Shown here one piece after another: positions 1-12,144 of a DNA stretch of 64,000 nucleotides; position 1 is the first letter of the stretch; the number at the start of each line of letters is the position of its first letter. Source of the DNA: Grammothele lineata (taxonomy: Eukaryota > Basidiomycota > Agaricomycetes > Polyporales > Polyporaceae); NCBI GenBank assembly GCA_002150815.3, contig NDFF03000029.1, forward strand, positions 62,001 to 126,000. Direction: 5' to 3'. A program made the position numbers and the translations under genes. The notes beneath the pieces are model-generated. The model had not been told where the DNA came from and made no database searches. It saw only the letters and a program-made list of their open reading frames with translations.

Positions 1-156
1 GGAACCACTCGTCGCTCGTTTCGCTCTGCTAAATGTTCTTGATTCTACACATTGTTTTCATCGTGGGTTCCATTTTGGGATAGACGCGCCTCATGTATAC
101 CGAGTATTGTAATAGCAGTCGTAGATACACGGGATCCAATCACTTTCACACAAACC

Positions 157-852
157 ATGACCCGCCTCACGCTCATCGTCGCGGCGACGCGTAGCAACGG
201 CATCGGACAAAACTCTCAACTCCCGTGGAGGCTGTCGAAGGAGATGGCGTACTTCAGACGCGTCACGACAAACGCGCCGGAAGGCTCGCTGAACGCGGTG
301 GTGATGGGCAGGAACACATGGGAGAGCATACCGACCAAGTTCAGGCCGCTCAATAAGCGGCTCAACGTGGTTATCAGCAGCAACAAGCACTACGATCTGT
401 GGGTCTTTAGATCTTCTCGAAGAGCGAATAAATAGCCTGAGAAAATTTGACGCAGAATATCGCCTGACGCGGGGACACCATGTGCGCCCGTCTGCCTCCA
501 CTCCAACCTCGACGCCGCGCTCGAGAGCCTATCTACGCCTGAGGTTCTGGAAGCACCCATCCACCGGTCATTCGTCATCGGGGGCGCGTCGCTCTACCGC
601 GACACGCTGTTGCTCGCGCCGTCTGCGAGCGGCGCGTTCGTAGACCGGGTGCTGCTCACGCGCATCTTGTCACCAGCGTTCGAGAGCTGCGATGTGATCA
701 TGCCGGACTTCCTGAAGAATGGGGAGGAAGAGGGACGGCCATGGCGACAAGCTTCACATGAGGAGTTGCAGGCTTGGGTCGGGTTTGAGGTGGCGGGGGG
801 CACGCAGGAGGAAAATGGGGTACAGTACGAGTTCCAGATGTGGGTAAGATAG
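157..852 (+). CDS. DFR1: Dihydrofolate reductase
   Basis: Reduces dihydrofolate to tetrahydrofolate with NADPH, supplying one-carbon units for thymidylate and purine synthesis. Two exons, 157-398 and 456-852, joined across a 57-nt GT-AG intron, give 212 residues, close to the usual fungal length. Visible family signatures are the N-terminal strand and Met20 loop IVAATRSNGIGQNSQLPWRL, the acidic active-site residue in SKEMAYF, the cofactor motif VMGRNTWESIP and the C-terminal FVIGGASLY. An upstream in-frame ATG at 52 would add a non-conserved leader, so the ATG at 157 just before the first strand was chosen. It converges on the minus-strand RBX1 gene across about 530 nt (853-1378) in which I see nothing else. 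Confidence 0.95.
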
Positions 853-1253
853 CGCTGCGACTGCTAGACAAAGCTCTCTCCATGGCTGAGAGGATTGTAT
901 AGCAAAAGAAGTGATAAGCGACGTGTGTAGGATACTAGGTGAGAGCAGCCGTGGTCTTCAACTTTGCCTCTGCGGCGTGCGTCAACAGAAATGATCCCGT
1001 GGAAGGAAGGGAAGCGGTCTAGTCCGGGGATGAGTACGACTGGAAGCGCAACGAAGTATACTCGAAGAACCCTGCCATAACTGCCCCGCGATGGAGCGGC
1101 CCCTGTATATTAAGCGGTCCATGATTGCTCGCGACTTAGCCGCTATTCCCCGTAGTAATCCCATCTTCATAGCTGGCGATTTACGATATCATGATCATCA
1201 CGAGCTTCGCTTTCAGCGCTCAGAATCTCGGAACACACCAACCAAGTCACTTA

Positions 1254-2041
<788 letters not shown>

Positions 2042-2348
2042 AGTAGATCGTACGTCGGGTCGTGAAAGATGTGAATGGGGAAAGTGGCGACGATCACAGG
2101 AGCCGCGATGGGGGTCGGAGGCAGCCTGCAGGTTCGCGGGCGTCCCCTTCAGCACGCCCAAGTACACGGTGTGACCGCGTGATGTACGCGTTATGCGACG
2201 GTACGGTCACAGTTTCGCGACCGGAGGAGGACTCCTTGGAAGCTTCGTCCAATCCACTAGTACTGGTGTTCAGTAGCATTCCAGTCAATCGCTCTAGTCC
2301 TTGCGTGGGTCTCACCAGAACTCTACTTGCTTATTCGACCTACGAACA

Positions 2349-3617
2349 ATGTCCGGAACAAATCAGGAACTCACTCAGCAATACTATGAACGAACTCATG
2401 CTTCGCTCGGCGGTCGGCATTCTTCTCTAACTGCCTGCAATATAGGGCTGAATCAATTCTTCCCCCGACAGATATATCGCAACAACTAGCCTCTCTGAAA
2501 GGGGGAGCTCCAACAAAAGATGAAGTTGACAGCCTCGCACTAGAGTCTGCGAAACTCAGGAAGGACCTAACGGATGCCATCGCCTACCTTCCGAGTTACG
2601 ATCAGAGACAATTTGATCTGGTAGGTTGCACTGTCTGCCGCCATTCTCATCGCAGCTCATGATGTTGATTGTGGAATAGCAACTCAAGACGATAGAAGGA
2701 GAGATAGAAACCTTGCGTGCATCGCTAGTGCCCAAGACAAAGTTTGCATTCAAGCGCAAGGCATCTTCGAAACCCACCACCACTTCACAACAAGTGATAT
2801 CTCAGTCCACTTCCACCCCTTCTTCATCCCCTCAACTAGCAACACCTCAGTCTTCAACGGGCCTAACTATCTCTAAGTATTCACATCGCTACTTAACCTT
2901 CTCCTCCCTCTCGTCACCCTGGACTTCGCCTTCCGATCTTACGATATCCGATCTCAGTAACTGTGTCGTGAACTTATCGACACCAGACGGGGACCCGAAT
3001 ACACCAGAAGCGGCTGCTGGTATTGCTTCACGGGAGCTATTTACAGCACTCCACATACGAAACCTGTCAAACACAGTCTTGATTTTGCCCGTAATAACGG
3101 GTAGTGCTCTTCTTCACGATTTGGAAGGATGCGTCATCGCCCTTGGAAGCCGCCAAGTGAAAATTTCCCCCGGTACCATCCTTTGAATAACTGGGACGAA
3201 AAACTGATTCTTCTTTTCTGCCTCTTGCCTATCGTTAGTTCCGAATGCACACGTCTTCGAATGTCGACGTGTATATCTCTATCGCGTCAAACCCCATCAT
3301 AGAGCATTCATCGGCCGTTAGGTTTGCTGATTATCCCATGGTGCTGAAACGGCTCAGTGCGGTAGAGACGGTGCGTACTCTTCGTCATGTCTGCGGCGTC
3401 AGTCTTCTCGACAATTAACACTGACCGTTTGGTGGGTGTCTGGCCGTAGGTGGGAAGCAGCTACCTTGCAGTACAAGATTTCTCTCACATCCGCGCCACG
3501 CCATCGCCCAACTGGTCTGTGCTTCCGCAAGAGGCGGCCATCCGCGACGACGCGTGGCCATTATCCACGCCGGAGAATGTAGACGATGTACTCCGGCAAC
3601 TACTCCAGACGCGGTAA
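2349..3617 (+). CDS. Tubulin-binding cofactor C
   Basis: Acts in the late step of tubulin folding, as the GTPase-activating component of the cofactor C/D/E complex that releases alpha/beta-tubulin dimers. Five exons (2349-2412, 2472-2620, 2680-3156, 3239-3370, 3450-3617) keep frame and give 329 residues. The N-terminus is a predicted helical spectrin-like segment, followed by a Ser/Thr-rich linker. The C-terminal half is the beta-helical C-CAP/cofactor C domain, with family-like strings LEGCVIALGSRQFRMH, SNPIIEHSSAVRFADYP and YLAVQDFSHIRATPSPNWS. Whether the catalytic Arg is the one in SRQFRMH could not be settled by eye. An apparent frame change near 2412 is explained by a 59-nt intron with a CTAAC branch site. 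Confidence 0.85.
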
Positions 3618-4885
3618 CGACTTATAGTCGACGATATGAGTACGCTTCGCCACCGAGATTCATTACTCCTCGAGGATGAGGTCAATCGGTCATCGAAGGG
3701 TACGTGTGCCACTTCTCTGCTCATCCTCGGCGCCTGCTGATAGTCAAATTGTGATCGTATAGGTGTTCAATGTTTCATCCGTACAGTATCAGACACTAGG
3801 TCGTCCTGTGTTTCTTTCTAGTCGATCTCATGGCACTTGCTCTCCGTTCGTAGGGGTCCCGCTGAATGTAAGCCGAACGTCACATTTTGGCGCGCTTCAA
3901 GACGCTGATAACGAATATTCTCAGAGTTATACTGGTCTTGACAAGCACTAGTCTCGCGTTGCTCGGCCTAACACGCGCTTAAGCCTGCTTGGTGTTCCGC
4001 GGGTGCGGCGTTCTTTAGAAGTGGCTTTTGTATCGCTCACGTCGCGACGACGTCATGCGTTTCTTCCCTCGAGGCCGTTGCCATGCATGTCGACTACGCC
4101 CGCGGGACACGGGCTTGCCGCATGGGAACTTCATAGGCACCCATGTCGATGTTCGGGATGCAGCTGAGGCAATCCGAAGAATGGCTGTTCCTGGGCACTT
4201 TGGAAGTACATACTCGGCACAAGGGAGGTGCCCAACGCTCCGCAGTACAAGATTATGAGTACGCACAGCCTTGAGCGTTTGGCGGTGCGGCATTCAGAGG
4301 ATTTTGATTGCCCCATGCCTTCATTATGGGCGCGTATCGGCCTCAGGTTTCGAGCCAGATTGCCAATTACCAGAGACCATTCGCGGAATTACTGAGGCCT
4401 TGAAATGCGGCCCATCGGCGAACATATCGTTCATACGAGGCCGGGGGCTATGAGGTCGCAGCGGCCTCCGTAACTACGAATCAACAAAGGCATTTTCATC
4501 TCGAGGCCTGTGTTGTTTGGAATCTGTCTGATCCTTTGTCGGCGCCAGGCCTGTGTCGGCAAAGGTGGCGGTTCCCACTTCTCCCGTTCCCTCATTCACG
4601 TCTTCCGTCCCCGGCCTTTCCCTGCCGTGTCCCTGAACGTCTCCCCTCCGTCTCTTACCGCTTTGCTCTCTACCACGTCGGCCTCGGTGCCCTTACTGCT
4701 ACGCTGCACCCCCGCATCGACTGCGACGCCGCCTAGCCACACTCTCTACCTGCTCTCCGCCTCAGCCTCGCACTACAGTATCCCTCTAGTAACTTCTCCG
4801 CGGGCCAGGCGCCGCGAACCTATATTCCCGCTGTACAAGCCTCACTACAAAAATCAACGCCGCATAAGTTGACACCGTGACCACG
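3618..4885 (+). other. Gene-poor gap with possible reductase relic
   Basis: About 1.27 kb between tubulin cofactor C and the first Cys-rich gene. No complete gene is visible. At 4133-4210 (+) a short reading frame contains FIGTHVDVRDAAEAIRRM, which resembles the VDVRDVAEAH segment of NAD-dependent epimerase/dihydroflavonol-reductase-like enzymes. No Rossmann glycine motif or catalytic YxxxK could be found upstream in any frame. At most it is a remnant. Confidence 0.25.
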
Positions 4886-5992
4886 ATGGCTGGAGTTGAC
4901 GATGTCTTGGCATGCTGTGGCATCTGCACTCTCTTCTGCTGCTGTACGTGTCTACTACTTTCAGGAGTAGCGGGCGCTAACTTATAATGCGAAATACTAG
5001 GCGTCGAGAGCATACAGAACAACAACTTCCTGTGCTTCCTACGTGAGTCTTTTACCTTAACATGCATTACGTCCCATATGTCCCGCTTTAGCCTTCACCT
5101 TATCCTCCTCCCTCCTCGCAACCTCTCGTTCTACCTGCTCATTACTTCCCGGTGGTCCGCGTGTCGGGCGCTTACCCCACATACCCGCGCAGAATGCTGC
5201 AACGGCGGCCGCCGCTGGCGCATCCGCTCCGAGGACGGCTGCTGCACCTGCCGGCGCGCGATGAACGACGACGAGTTCGAGCGGACCGTCGAGGAGCTCT
5301 ACGCACCCAACAAGGACCCGCAGTACCCGCCGGGCACGGAGCACGCGATCGAACTGCAGCCGCGCGGGCGCTCGGGCTCGCGCGGCGGCGCGGTCGACAC
5401 GCAGCCGGGGGCGCGCCCAGAGATGGACGTGCGGAGGCCGTTGAGCGGGGAGGAGACGGAGGCGGAGCGCGAGCGGAGGATGCTCGACGCGCGGGACGGA
5501 GCCAAGGACCGCACGCGCGAATGGCTCGAACAGCAGCAGCGGGGCGGCGACGGCGAAGGGGATGAGGATGCCAGGGGCGAGGGACCGAGGACGAGCCGTG
5601 GCGGTGAGCGCAGGCGGCCGTCGGACCCGCCCATCGCGTCCACGACGCTCGACCCGGTCCCGAGGAAAAGCGGGGACATGCCGATTCCGATGCCGCAACC
5701 TCAGCCCCGCCCACCGTCGCGCACGCACCGCCAGATGTCGTCGGAGACCAGACGCAGCGCGCACTCGCACGGCGCGCGCTCACAGGACACAACGGCCGAC
5801 GTTGAGGACGACAGGCCGCGTGCGCCGCCCCGCGCGGACATCCCTACTGCACTCATTCCCGGGAGGAGGAAGATGTCCGACGGCCCGCCGCAGCTCACGC
5901 TTGACTTGGGTGGTCCCGCGCAGCTGCAGCCATCTGGGGCGCAACCAAGCCAAACCGAGGCCCAGACCCACGATGAAGGGAACAAGGCGTGA
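4886..5992 (+). CDS. Cysteine-rich N-terminus protein with long disordered tail (paralogue 1)
   Basis: Not a family I can name. Exons 4886-4943, 5001-5042 and 5193-5992 give about 299 residues. The first 55 residues hold runs of cysteine (LACCGIC, LFCCC, QCCNGG, DGCCTCRR) and then an acidic motif NDDEFERTVEEL. The rest is charged, Pro/Arg-rich and probably unstructured. There is no signal peptide and no clear membrane helix. Adjacent Cys pairs at an N-terminus are often palmitoylated or bind metal, so peripheral membrane attachment is a reasonable inference. Exon 2 is 42 nt in the same phase as in the gene at 8087-8483, and the CC-x-C plus acidic DDEFE motif is shared, so the two look paralogous. 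The second intron (150 nt) is long and could hide a further small exon. Confidence 0.7.
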
Positions 5993-6363
5993 AGGGGTTG
6001 ATTGCTTTGCCGTACCGCTATACCATCTCATATTATGCTCTACAACCTTCTCGTATGCCGACAATATCCACGAACTGATGCACGCTGGGACTCTCGCTTC
6101 CTGCTATCGGGATGTATATACGGGTACATACATCTTGCTTTCGCTCGCTCTTAATGCAGTCCACGCTAGTTAAGAAGTAGCATGGAACCGCGAGTGACTT
6201 CAGAGTTGGGACTGTCATCGAGTTTCGACGACCTTGTCTGCTCACACCAGCTCAGATGAACGCTGTCACTTTACGATAAATAGCTCGCTCACCGAGATAT
6301 ACGAACGCAAGAACGTGTGTGCAACGTCGTCCTCGGAAGCCGGTGGCTCGTCGGCTCAGTAGC

Positions 6364-7364
6364 TCAGCTTTCCGTCTCCTCATCTCTGACACGCGCCTGG
6401 AGAATCTCGCGCAGCCGTGTCGCAAGCCCATCCGTGAGCTGCATTACGCCGTCACTCGTGCATAGACGGTACGAAGGCATTGGTTGGTACGTTTGGGGCA
6501 ACATCTGAACGTGCAAGGGTCAAGAGGTGGGGGAGTGAACTGGTCAGTCACCCAGAAGTTGGTGGTAACAAGAGGCTGACTGACCTCTCCGCTCTCGACG
6601 CGTACGGAGCCAATGATGTCGTCTGGGTCGCCAATGCGTCCAAGGGCGGGGATATTTCTTTTATCTAGACCGGGGGTACGGCGCAAGGATTTGTGAGGCA
6701 CGGAACGGGAATGCTTGCACAGGAAGAATACGCCCAACGTACCATGGATGTGCATCCAACCCTCCCGAGTCTGCATCGCTGTTGCAATCTGCACCTCGTC
6801 CACGCCGTCAATCAATGCGGACTCAATAGCCTCATGAAGAATCTCGCGGAACCGTTCTGTGACCGCATTCAAGTACGCGGTCAGCGGGACGTCTTGGGGT
6901 GAATGTGAGGATGGTCACATACCGTTCTCGATGAAGTCGTTGAGCCCCGCGCCATCTCCCAAACCGCTAGCGGGGAGCCATCCGATGACAGACGAGGACA
7001 GTACCGAAGGAGGGGGTGTCGGAAGGAAGGAGAGCGCAAAGACCGGAGTGGTGGTGGACAGTGAGGTGGGGGGCGAGAAGAGGTGGTAGAAGAGGTCAGG
7101 CCGGTCCGGATCGGGGAAGGACTCCACAGCCGTCCTGGAGTTCAGCCGAGGTGAAGAGGAGAATGTCCGGCGACAGCATAAAACAATGCCTGTGACAGGT
7201 TTTGCGCGTAGAGTAGATAGATGGTGCCGTGAAGAGGTGGAAGTCCGTGTTGAACTTGCTGTGAGCCAACGAGCAGAAAATGACGGAGATCTACGGTCCA
7301 GCAGACAAGGCGAAACGCGGTTGCGCAGCGTGACAAGAGCGCGCTGGAATACTTTCGTGGCCAT
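6364..7364 (-). CDS. Conserved fungal protein, probably mitochondrial
   Basis: I recognise the C-terminal pattern from basidiomycete proteins but know no function. Exons 7364-6923, 6892-6743, 6664-6585 and 6504-6364 give 270 residues. The N-terminus (MATKVFQRALVTLRNRVSP and a following Ser/Arg/Thr-rich stretch with RRTFSSSPRL) looks like a mitochondrial presequence with no acidic residues for about 70 positions. The conserved body includes FIENDVPLTAYLNAV, MQTREGWMHIHDKRNIPALG, RIGDPDDIIGSVRVESGE and PMPSYRLCTSDGVMQLTDGL. Four exons join without a stop, which supports the model. No catalytic motif is obvious. Confidence 0.8.
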
Positions 7365-8086
7365 TATGTGGAGAGGTCTATAGGATATACGATATCGAGA
7401 GGCGCGGGCTGCAAATCTAAAGTCGGAATGCGCGGGCTTCAACGGAAGAATTCGTCCTTCCTCGAGTAACTCGGGGCTCGACAAGCTGGCAAGTCACATG
7501 ACTACCACAGTGACGTCGGTGTAGTATAACACACCAGCGCCCGCGGTCCGGGTTGCACCGTTGTCGCCACTGGCGTACGAGCGTCCACGTCCGTGAACGT
7601 TTGAACGCTCGCTGAGAGGTCATGAGGTACTCGAACAGATGACTGAAGCGTCTTTGACAGCGTAAGGGTAGGTGACGCCGCATGAACGTCATATGAACCT
7701 TTGCAACAAGGGGCTCGAAAGTACGTGAACTGACAAGTTGGGAGCGACATTCGACGGGAGACAACTTCTGTGGCCATATGACCCAGCTGGACCCAGTTGT
7801 AAGTCCTCTCCCCTCTCCCAGCACCCGCCCGCCGAGCTTCTACACAGTTAAGCCATGGACGACGGATAATGTCAGATGCATGACAGGACGCGTCGAGGGG
7901 AATACGCATTATGGTCACGACAGTAGGATCCATCATATACATGTTGGGCGAACGTCGCTAGAAAGTCCGTGAAGCGTGTCCCACAGTAATCCGGATCAAA
8001 AACTGGCAAAACCTAGCGAAAGCGAAAACGTATCAACGCAAGTATATGGAGACGAGGAAAGGGTCGGCTTACCCCACTAGCTGTTG
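7365..8086. other. Intergenic, nothing convincing
   Basis: About 720 nt between the start of the mitochondrial gene and the stop of the second Cys-rich gene, so it must hold the promoter of the former and the 3' end of the latter. Minus-strand frames of 135-146 residues exist but show no family pattern or coherent splice structure. Confidence 0.5.
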
Positions 8087-8483
8087 TCATGTCGCAGGTG
8101 CGTTTGCTTTAGAGTCCGACATAGGCTTTTGAGGAGCAGGTTGTTCCGCAACGGGAGTCGTCCCCGAGCCATTCTGACGGTGTTCAAAGTCGTCTTCGTC
8201 GAAGGATTTCTTGAAGCAAGATCCGCAGCAGCCCGCCTGCGTATTACGATCCCCTGAGCCGTACCTCTCTGTATGCCAGACTGGATGAGCAAGCCGCAAA
8301 AGACGCCAGTAGCGCGTTCACTAATACGAACTGGTGAAGCAGTACATCTCTAGCCATTCCGTGCATGCAGTGCCTACGAGAAGGATCAGCTTTGGTGTGC
8401 GCGCACAATCGCATGGAGTCGCGAGTGCTTTTGAACTTGAACGTACAGCATATGCCACCCGCACCCGCACCCACGTCCGTCAT
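8087..8483 (-). CDS. Small cysteine-rich protein (paralogue 2)
   Basis: Exons 8483-8447, 8373-8332 and 8280-8087 give 90 residues. The protein begins MTDVGAGAGGICC and continues TACTEWLEMYC, then NTQAGCCGSCFKKSFDEDDF, ending in a short polar tail. Eight cysteines fall within the first 55 residues. There is no signal peptide. It resembles the gene at 4886-5992: the first intron interrupts a Cys codon in the same phase, exon 2 is 42 nt in both, and both have CC-x(1-2)-C followed by an acidic D/E-D-x-F-E-like cluster. Small CC-rich proteins of this kind occur in agaricomycete gene sets, but I know of no assigned role. The donor at 8331 (GTTCGT) is weak, so the second junction is the least certain. 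Confidence 0.65.
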
Positions 8484-10183
8484 GGGATCTAGTTCTACCT
8501 TGATATCAAGACAAACAGGCTTTCAGTGAAGCGCGGAGAATAACTCGACGTCTTCTCGAGACGGTGGAAGTTAAGAACGAGAGAAGAGTTGAGTGCAGTT
8601 ACTTAGGGGCTGGGTTTGAATGAGGGCCGCTGGGGCCGGTATTACTATGAAGCGAACAGCAGCACAGCCTCTTTGGGCATGATCGAACCCTCTTCTATAC
8701 GTCGTCACCACGTGCGGGATCCAAGGAACACGCATGACATCCACCGTCAGCGACAACGCGCAGTGCGATCGCAGTATATTGCCTATACCCACTGCTTAGC
8801 AGTAGGACTCTATAGCCACATCTGCCGCCGCCTGCTTCAGCTGGGTTTACAATATTTTCCACTAGCCAGAAAAATACCTACCAGCGCCGACGAGGCTGGT
8901 CGCTAAGGATGACATGGTTGCGGGCACTGTACACCGGTGAATATTCTTCAACGCTGCGGCATCAACGTTGGTTTTGACAGAAGGAGGTCACCTCGTCGTT
9001 GCACTGGGCGTCGGACTCGTGCGGCTTTGATCCTCGACGCCGGTCCCCGCATGACCGCAGCGGCCTTAGGATTACACACGGCCACGCTGACCGCTACCCT
9101 TGTCCCTGTCGCGACGATTGCGCAACGAAAGGAGGATTGGGCCCCACGAATGGTGTCGATGGGCGGCGGAGGGCGGCGGTCAGGAGCGCACCTCAAGGCT
9201 CCCGCACCTCCTGAGACACTGTTCGGGTCCGAACGTTGCCCGACCTGGCCCGACGGTCGCCTGCCGACCCGTGCCGGCGCGGACACCGCGGGATGCGATC
9301 TGCGCCGATATCGCTCCTCAGGATTATCTGATAAGCCTCGCCGCCATCTGGACGCCGTCCTTCTAGTCGGGCCGCGGCCCGGACGTGATTCGGTGCTGGC
9401 GCGGTGATCGGTGTGTTGCCACAGAGCCTCAGTCTGCCTCTTCCGTTAGCTTCGCATCCGTGCGCGCGTGAGCTCGCGCGCAACAAGAGCAAGTCGTGAA
9501 CATGGATGTGGTAACCCTAGGCCCGAGGCAACGCAAGCGGCCGAGCGAATTCACCCCCGAGCGGCGACGGTGGATAGTAGTGCGGTTAACAAGGGCATCC
9601 ACGATCCTGAGCCTACTAGAATAGGCCAGACGTGTCTGCACAAAGTCTTGCTGACGGGGACTCCGCCTTCCGGTGGAGCGAATTCAGGGGACCTGGACGA
9701 AACGCCATATAGTACTTTCCTTCTTAGTCAATGAGGGACCCGGGGAAGACCAAGAGTTTCAGGTACCCGAGCACTCCGCCGTCCATCGTCCTCCGTTGTG
9801 CGGCGGCCCCGAGACGAGGCACTCGGTAACTTTTTGGTTCCTAGGTTCCCCACAACCACTCACCATCGAGGAGATGTCTAAAGTGCTCGCTCCGAACCAC
9901 GGTCTCGACTCGGGGGGACGTCTGACGCGGTGTGGAGAGAGACTCAGGAGATTTATTTTCAATGATTACTGGTGGGGTACTCGCAATCTCCTCGATGGCG
10001 GCATAGGACCCGCTGCACGAAGTGTGCCTCGGAGCTGCTGACTCGCTGCGGAACAGACTTCCTCGCCGACCAGGGATTCCTTTATCAAGGCACGCCTAGC
10101 TGCCTTCCATCGTCGAGTAGGTCACCGCCGTCACCCCGCCTCCTTCTTTCCGCCTCTTCCCCCGTCCTCCTTTCCCTCACGCC
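8484..10183. other. Long intergenic region upstream of siderophore transporter
   Basis: 1.7 kb without a supported gene. Open frames here change composition along their length and have no family pattern. It is shared between the promoter of the small Cys-rich gene (-) and that of the transporter (+), and contains the GATA element listed separately. The last 100 nt before the transporter start are pyrimidine-rich, as is common just upstream of fungal start codons. Confidence 0.5.
9326..9334 (+). promoter_or_regulatory. Iron-type GATA factor site (ATCTGATAA)
   Basis: ATCTGATAA exactly matches ATCWGATAA, the extended site bound by the fungal iron repressors Urbs1/SreA/Fep1. It lies about 850 nt upstream of the siderophore-transporter start. 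A shorter TGATAA on the other strand occurs near 10085. The sequence match is direct; iron regulation is inferred. Confidence 0.5.
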
Positions 10184-12144
10184 ATGGTCAACCCTGCTGC
10201 TCAGGCCCACGTGAGCCAGGCGGCTCCCCAGCTGGCTTACGCCGAGAACGCCTTGGACAGGGACATCGAGGCCGTTAAGCCAGGCTCGTCAACAACATCG
10301 GGCGGCCATGACGATGCGGCAAGCGCGGACGCCAAGAGTACCGACGAGTTCGTCCCCGTCGGCATCAACAGGATCGAGACGTTCTACTCCGTCTTCAGCA
10401 CGAAGTGGAAGAAGAACCTCTTCTGGACGGCATTCCTCATCTGGGCCTTCGCTACGGCCTTGAGCGCTGACACGACGTACCAGTACCTCGTGTTTGCCAC
10501 CTCTGCCTTCCAGGACCACTCGATCATCGGCACTATCTCCGTCGTCACCGCCATCATCGCCGGCGTCGTCCCTCCCTTCTGGGCGAAGGTGGCCGACTTG
10601 ACCGCTCGCCCTTGGGCCTTGTTGGGTGGTCTGGTCTTCTACGTCGTCGGCTACGCCGTCACCGCGGGCTCCAACTCGGCCACCACCGTCTCGGCCTCGC
10701 AGGTTCTCTACACGATCGGCAATGCCGGCCTGTCGTTCGTCCAGACGCTCCTCATCGCCGACACCACCAGCTTGCAGTGGCGTGGCCTGGTCAACGGCGC
10801 CGTGTCGATGACCTACATTCCTTTCGCGTTCGTGTCGCCCAACATCGTCGCGGGCGTGACGACGGCCAACTGGCGGTGGGGTGTGAGTGTGTTCGCACTG
10901 TTTTTGTGATCGCGTATTGACTCGTCTGCTCTCTCGCTGCTTTTCAGTTCGGCATGTTCTGCATCATCATGCCCGTCTGCGTTATGCCCATCCTCTACTG
11001 CCTCTTCTGGGCTGAGTGGGAGGCCAAGAAGAGCGGCAAGCTCTCCTTCGCCGCCTCTTCGGTCGCGTACCAGCTAGGCCTTTCCGGTAAGCAGCAGGAA
11101 CAGTCGCTGTGGGAGCGCATCCGCCAGGGCTCCAGCACTATCGACGCCTTCGGTCTTCTGCTGCTGGGCTTCGCCTTCGCCCTGCTTCTCTCCCCGCCCT
11201 CGCTCTATGCCACGGCTAAGGGCGGCTGGACCAACCCGTCGATGATCGCCATGATGACCGTTGGCGGCGTGCTCTTCTTCGTTTTTGTCGCTTGGGAGTA
11301 CTACTTCGCCGCCAACCCCATCATGCCGGTGCGCATCCTCAACCGCACGTTCGTGCTGTGCGTCTGCATCGACTTCATGTATTACCTCGTCGGCTACCTC
11401 ACCGACGTTTACTGGAGCTCGTGGGTTTACGTGGTTCAGGACTACACGGTGCGTGATGCCCTTACTTCTTCCCCATGGGGACAATGCTGATAGTTTCTAT
11501 TGCAGACCAAGGAGTGGAGCTACATGAACCAGATCGAGACGGTCACGCTGTGCCTGTTCGCGCTCATCGGCGGTATCCTGCAGCGCTACACCCACCGCTA
11601 CAAGGTCATCCAGATCTTCGGCCTCGGCCTCCGCTGCCTCGGCGCGGGCATCAACTACTGGTCCTCCACCGGCCACACCAGCACCGCCGTGCTCTTCTGG
11701 GCCAAGTTCATCCTCTGCGCCGGCGGCGGCATCCAGGTCATCAGCTCCCAGGTGGCCTCGCAGGGCTCCGTCAAGCACAAGGACGTCGCGCTCGCCATCG
11801 CCATCCTCTCGCTCTGGACGCAGATCGGCGGCGCCGTCGGCTCCGCCGCCTCCGCGGCGATCTGGACGAGCCAGCTCCCGGCCAACATCGCTCAGTACGC
11901 GCCGTCGCTCACCGCGGACGAGATCGCGACGATCTTTGGCGACCTCGACGCCGCGCGGGCGGCGGAGCCCCGCGCGCAGATCATCGAGGCGTACAACGCG
12001 ACTTACCGCGCGCTCTCGCTGCCTGCGATCATCCTCATCTTTGTGCCGTTCGTCTGCTCGCTCTTCACGTGGAACTTCCGCCTGGATGAGAGGCAGAACG
12101 CGGTCGAGGAGACGGTCGTGGACAGAGAGGAGGGCCAAAAGTAG
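10184..12144 (+). CDS. Siderophore-iron transporter (MFS, SIT family)
   Basis: Proton-coupled importer of ferric siderophores at the plasma membrane or endosomes. Exons 10184-10882, 10948-11448 and 11506-12144 give 612 residues, the normal length for this 14-helix family. The N-terminal 65 residues are polar and cytosolic; then hydrophobic segments alternate with short loops to a charged tail ending EEGQK. Family-like strings include the first helix region WTAFLIWAFATALSADTTYQ, the loop AKVADLTARPWALL, and the late segment VYVVQDYTTKEWSYMNQIET. Both introns are ordinary (65 and 57 nt). An ATCWGATAA element upstream fits repression in iron-replete cells. No siderophore synthetase or hydroxylase is in the window, so it may import its own or foreign siderophores. 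Confidence 0.92.

Noticed and set aside
2390..2480. Apparent frameshift near the start of tubulin cofactor C
   Set aside because: A 59-nt intron (2413-2471) with proper donor, CTAAC branch and acceptor restores the frame.
5057..5770. 237-aa and 206-aa minus-strand frames
   Set aside because: Antisense shadow of the disordered tail of the first Cys-rich gene; Arg/Ala/Pro-rich, no motif.
8937..9407. 156-aa plus-strand frame upstream of the transporter
   Set aside because: Arg/Ala/Gly-rich, no hydrophobic periodicity or motif; overlaps several equally long frames on both strands.
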